Assembly (NCBI GenBank): GCA_028278145.1
Contig: JANQEV010000086.1
Span: 1 to 45,093, forward strand
From: Chromatiales bacterium
GTDB lineage: Bacteria > Pseudomonadota > Gammaproteobacteria > Chromatiales > Chromatiaceae
DNA length: 45,093 nucleotides
Reading direction: 5' to 3'
The position numbers were made by a program, and so were the translations under genes. Each line of letters opens with the position of its first letter. Position 1 is the stretch's first letter. The notes beneath the pieces were generated by a model that was not told the DNA's origin, did no database searches, and was given only the letters and a program-made list of their open reading frames with translations. This document shows, one piece after another, positions 42,748 through 45,093 of this stretch.

Positions 42748-43230
42748 ATGAGCGTAGAAGAGTTAGAAGGCTCAGGGAGCGGACCGGTTATCCAGTTGGT
42801 TACATTTCGTTTGCAGGATGAGACCTATGGCATCAATGTAATGCATGTACAGGAGGTGCTGCGGGTAACAGAGATTGCCCCGGTGCCGGGAGCACCTGAA
42901 TATGTCTTGGGTATCATTAACTTGCGGGGTAATGTGGTAACAGTTATTGATACCAGATCACGTTTTGGGTTACCCACTGCTGATGTAACCGAAACCAGCA
43001 GGATTGTTATTATTGAGAGTGATAAGCAGGTGGTTGGTATCCTGGTGGATGCTGTAGCCGAAGTGGTGGAACTGACCGAATCACAGATCGACTCTGCTCC
43101 TAATGTAGGCAATGAAGAGAGTTCAAGATATATCCAGGGAATAGCTACCTTGACCAATGATCTCCTCATCGTGGTTGATCTGCACAAGTTATTGACCGAT
43201 GACGAATGGGCAGAAGTAGGCATGCTTTAA
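42748..43230 (+). CDS. cheW: Chemotaxis coupling protein CheW
   Basis: CheW bridges receptors and CheA in the array. The 160 residues are one CheW domain with near-consensus blocks: VTFRLQDETYGINVMHVQEVLR, VPGAPEYVLGIINLRGNVVTVIDTRSRFGLP and GILVDAVAEVVELTESQIDSAP. Seventy-five bp separate it from the ParP-like gene, including a TTGACA (42713) that could belong to an extra promoter, though no matching -10 is clear. GGGAG precedes the ATG. Confidence 0.96.
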   Translation: MSVEELEGSGSGPVIQLVTFRLQDETYGINVMHVQEVLRVTEIAPVPGAPEYVLGIINLRGNVVTVIDTRSRFGLPTADVTETSRIVIIESDKQVVGILVDAVAEVVELTESQIDSAPNVGNEESSRYIQGIATLTNDLLIVVDLHKLLTDDEWAEVGML

Positions 43231-43260
43231 TAGGGTAGTATCAAGATATGTAGCTAACAT

Positions 43261-43437
43261 ATGCCAGATATCCGTGAACCATATCCAATCAAGCCAGTAT
43301 GGCCCACCAGGCCAAGCAGGACTGTTGGAGAAAAAAAGACTCCCAAGACAGATAAGGATCAGGAGAAGGAACAGGAATCGAACAACAAGAAACAGACGCC
43401 TGATGATGATAAGCCGCATATAGATGATTATGCATGA
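43261..43437 (+). CDS. Small proline/charge-rich protein, 58 aa
   Basis: A 58-codon gene between cheW and the DUF2802 gene. The product starts MPDIREPYPIKPVWPTRPSR, continues as a highly charged, likely disordered K/E/D/Q stretch and ends DKPHIDDYA. The proline-motif start and the acidic, tyrosine-bearing end look like two short binding motifs held on a flexible linker. It overlaps the next ATG by four bases (ATGA), which is strong support for translation. No family name is known to me; its place suggests work with chemotaxis or motor proteins. Confidence 0.7.
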   Translation: MPDIREPYPIKPVWPTRPSRTVGEKKTPKTDKDQEKEQESNNKKQTPDDDKPHIDDYA

Positions 43438-43835
43438 TAGGTGAAAGTATGAAGCCAGAATTACTGATATTGATTACTGTTGGATGTATGGCACTGTTAT
43501 ATGTGCTGGTTCAGGCCCGTACCATCCGGCGCCAAGATAGCCGTATTGCAGATATGGGCAAACAGATAGAGCAGCTGTCATCTACCACCAATGCCATGTG
43601 TGCCGGCGCGGTGGGTGTGGACAGGCGAGTGGCAAAGCTGGAACGCAGTGGTAGAGACCTGGTACACCGTCAGGATAGCCTGGAATCCCAGCATACAGAT
43701 GATCGCCCGTATGGTGAAGCAATCCAGATGGTACAGAAGGGGGCTACTGCCAACCGTCTTATGGATGAACTAGGCATCAGTTCTAGTGAGGCAGAACTAC
43801 TGGTTATGCTGCACGGCATGAAAAAGGCAGGTTAG
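43434..43835 (+). CDS. DUF2802 family membrane-anchored protein
   Basis: A 133-residue protein with one N-terminal helix (about 9-26, LLILITVGCMALLYVLVQA), a coiled-coil stretch (RRQDSRIADMGKQIEQLSS, DRRVAKLERSGRDLVHRQDSLES) and the C-terminal DUF2802 part PYGEAIQMVQKGATANRLMDELGISSSEAELLVMLHGMKK, which has a helix-turn-helix-like form. This family ends the chemotaxis operon in many gammaproteobacteria; role unknown. The first ATG overlaps the previous stop; a second ATG at 43449 has the better ribosome site (AGGTGA). Confidence 0.85.
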   Translation: MIGESMKPELLILITVGCMALLYVLVQARTIRRQDSRIADMGKQIEQLSSTTNAMCAGAVGVDRRVAKLERSGRDLVHRQDSLESQHTDDRPYGEAIQMVQKGATANRLMDELGISSSEAELLVMLHGMKKAG

Positions 43836-43877
43836 CCAGAAAGATAAACCGGCTAGATTCAGACCGCCGGTAAATGG

Positions 43878-43907
43878 AAAAGGCCAGAATTCACTGGCCT
43901 TTTTTTA
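43878..43907 (+). terminator. Strong intrinsic terminator of the flagellar/chemotaxis cluster
   Basis: AAAGGCCAG and CTGGCCTTT form a perfect 9-bp stem around AATTCA, running into a seven-T tract. It lies 43 bp after the DUF2802 stop. Confidence 0.93.
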
Positions 43908-44021
43908 TGTCTGTGATAAACGCCATGCGTGGAAACTGTGGTAAATTGTGCCGGTCGGCCTGGTTGATGCCAGCCTTACTAATTTATTCAGTGCTTTGAT
44001 ACGGTTACTACAGATAGAACG

Positions 44022-44549
44022 ATGCTAGATTGTAAAATTCCGGTACTTGGATTTGCCGCCTATAGCGGCACCGGTAAGACTACCCTGCTTAAACAATTGC
44101 TGCCATTGCTGCGAGGCCGTGGCCTGCGTATAGGCATGATCAAGCATGCACACCATAACTTCGATATTGATACTCCGGGTAAGGATAGCTATGAGCTACG
44201 CAAAGCGGGCGCCAATGAGATGCTGATTGCATCTGGCAAACGCTGGGCCCTGATGGTGGAAACCGAGCAGGAGGGGGACCCGGTGCTGCAGGAGATGCTG
44301 GAGCGTCTGGATCAGGACAACCTGGACCTGGTGTTGGTGGAAGGCTTTAAGCATGAGGAGTTCTCCAAGATAGAGCTGCACCGGCCCAGCGTGGGTAAAC
44401 CGCTGATCTTTCCTGAAGATCCAAATGTAATAGCTATTGCCACAGATGCAGAGTTCTCCCAAGCGACTGAGCTACCTATACTGGATATCAATGATATTGC
44501 GGCAGTTGCTGAATTTGTGACCAAGGAGTTTTTGGGCCTGAAGGGTTGA
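44022..44549 (+). CDS. mobB: Molybdopterin-guanine dinucleotide biosynthesis protein B
   Basis: MobB is a GTP-binding helper of MobA in making the guanine-dinucleotide form of the molybdenum cofactor. The 175 residues start with the P-loop GFAAYSGTGKTTLLKQLLP (10-28), then GMIKHAHHNFDIDTPGKDSYELRKAGA, the family hallmark, and LVLVEGFKHEEFSKIELHRP. No mobA or moeA is adjacent in the window. It is convergent with a modE-like regulator, so both belong to molybdenum handling. Confidence 0.95.
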   Translation: MLDCKIPVLGFAAYSGTGKTTLLKQLLPLLRGRGLRIGMIKHAHHNFDIDTPGKDSYELRKAGANEMLIASGKRWALMVETEQEGDPVLQEMLERLDQDNLDLVLVEGFKHEEFSKIELHRPSVGKPLIFPEDPNVIAIATDAEFSQATELPILDINDIAAVAEFVTKEFLGLKG

Positions 44550-44573
44550 TAGCTGTCGGGAAATGCTGACAGG

Positions 44574-44930
44574 CTACAATTTGAGTCTTTTGCCTCTGGC
44601 GTGCAGAAATTCCTTAAACTCAGAGTGCACCGACCAGAAGGTCTGTATGGCCTGTTCCCCGGTCTTGGTAAGTATGGCCCCGCCACCGCCACGACCCCCG
44701 GTGCTCTTTTCCACCACAGGTAGTCGGCTCTGTCGGTTCATGGAATCAACCAGTTCCCAGGCATGGCGATAGGACATCTCCATGGAGCGGGCAGCAGCGC
44801 TGATGGAACCGTGTTCCTTTATGCGCTCCAGTAGCACCACGCGGCCATAACCCAGAAAGGTGCCCTCCTGACCCTCGATCCAGATCCTGCCACGCAAACG
44901 ACTTTTGCTGTTTTTACGCTTGCCAGTCAT
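44574..44930 (-). CDS. ModE-like molybdenum regulator (winged-helix domain only)
   Basis: A 118-residue protein equal to the N-terminal DNA-binding half of ModE: RIWIEGQEGTFLGYGRVVLLERIKEHGSISAAARSMEMSYRHAWELVDSMN followed by the wing region VVEKSTGGRGGGGAILTKTGEQAI (residues 15-95). The molybdate-binding MOP domains are absent, as in many short LysR-type/ModE-N regulators, so metal sensing would need another protein or the domain itself. The convergent mobB 24 bp away supports a molybdenum role. Confidence 0.9.
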   Translation of the reverse strand: MTGKRKNSKSRLRGRIWIEGQEGTFLGYGRVVLLERIKEHGSISAAARSMEMSYRHAWELVDSMNRQSRLPVVEKSTGGRGGGGAILTKTGEQAIQTFWSVHSEFKEFLHARGKRLKL

Positions 44931-44998
44931 AGGACGCCCATGAATCTAAGTGAGCGTAATATATAGCAGGGAATAAGGCCTGACAGCAAGGTGTATGC

Positions 44999-45093
44999 TA
45001 TGGAACCTCTGATTAATTCCATGATGGCCGAGACGCTGCCTTTGCGTCTTGAGATGCAAGGCGGCTTGTGCAGCTAATGGCCTTAGTCCTTAG
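44999..45093. repeat. Possible palindromic repeat cut by the window end
   Basis: No gene is seen in 44931-45093. From about 44999 the sequence GGAACCTCTGATTAATTCC is followed by an imperfect hairpin, GCTGCCTTTGC with GCAAGGCGGC around 10 bases. The look is that of the left end of a dispersed repeat, but the other end lies outside the window. Confidence 0.35.

Noticed and set aside
44550..44580. Bidirectional terminator between mobB and the modE-like gene
   Set aside because: TAGCTGTC and GACAGGCTA pair with a bulge, but no T-tract follows on either strand.
1..45093. CRISPR array, prophage, integrase or antiphage defence island
   Set aside because: No regularly spaced repeats, integrase, phage structural genes or known defence genes were seen on either strand.

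Overview
The window is chromosomal DNA of a free-swimming, Gram-negative gammaproteobacterium. The evidence is a polar-flagellum gene order of the Pseudomonas/Vibrio type (fliLMNOPQR-flhBA-flhF-fleN-fliA-cheYZAB-motCD-parC-parP-cheW), a CheZ phosphatase, an rnr-rlmB pair beside tRNA-Leu, a FadL-type porin and a matching RpoN promoter. Base composition is moderate and even. The style of the palindromic repeats recalls sulfur-oxidising Chromatiales-like lineages, but that is only an impression and no species can be named from this sequence.

Left part (1-15.2 kb): a mixed accessory region. It opens with the C-terminus of a lytic transglycosylase, then a 269-bp inverted-repeat element lying exactly between two convergent genes, and bioA. 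Next come a metallophosphoesterase, a fused acyltransferase/alpha-beta hydrolase with a lipoprotein, a six-TM potassium channel with an overlapping second RCK protein, an orphan 308-aa protein and a haem-motif HD-GYP phosphodiesterase. Then follows a Fur-boxed operon (97-aa protein, DUF2325 protein, 101-aa protein, 32-aa membrane peptide). Two small cysteine-rich genes come after it, one of them a secreted six-cysteine peptide, and then a SRAP/HMCES-type DNA-protein crosslink protein.

Middle (15.2-24.2 kb): housekeeping. tRNA-Leu(CAG) with its terminator, rnr, rlmB and a DUF2288 gene are followed by a REP-pair, a FadL/OmpP1 porin facing a LysR regulator with a small companion gene, a DUF2892 membrane protein and a UMF1-type MFS transporter.

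Right part (24.2-43.9 kb): one nearly continuous flagellar and chemotaxis cluster. It starts at a matching sigma-54 promoter before fliL and ends at a strong terminator after a DUF2802 gene. FliL-FliR, FlhB and FlhA build the switch and export gate; FlhF and FleN set the place and number of flagella; FliA drives late genes; CheY/Z/A/B/W process signals; MotC/D power rotation; ParC/ParP probably position the chemotaxis arrays. Three small genes are packed in or beside this cluster: a 38-aa ORF before cheB, a 58-aa proline/charged protein before DUF2802, and DUF2802 itself.

The window ends with convergent mobB and modE-like genes of molybdenum metabolism, then what looks like the first part of another palindromic repeat cut by the window edge. 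The strongest candidates for undescribed biology are the Fur-controlled DUF2325 operon with its membrane micropeptide, the adjacent cysteine-rich peptides, the haem-motif HD-GYP protein, and the inverted-repeat element that supplies the stop codons of both flanking genes.
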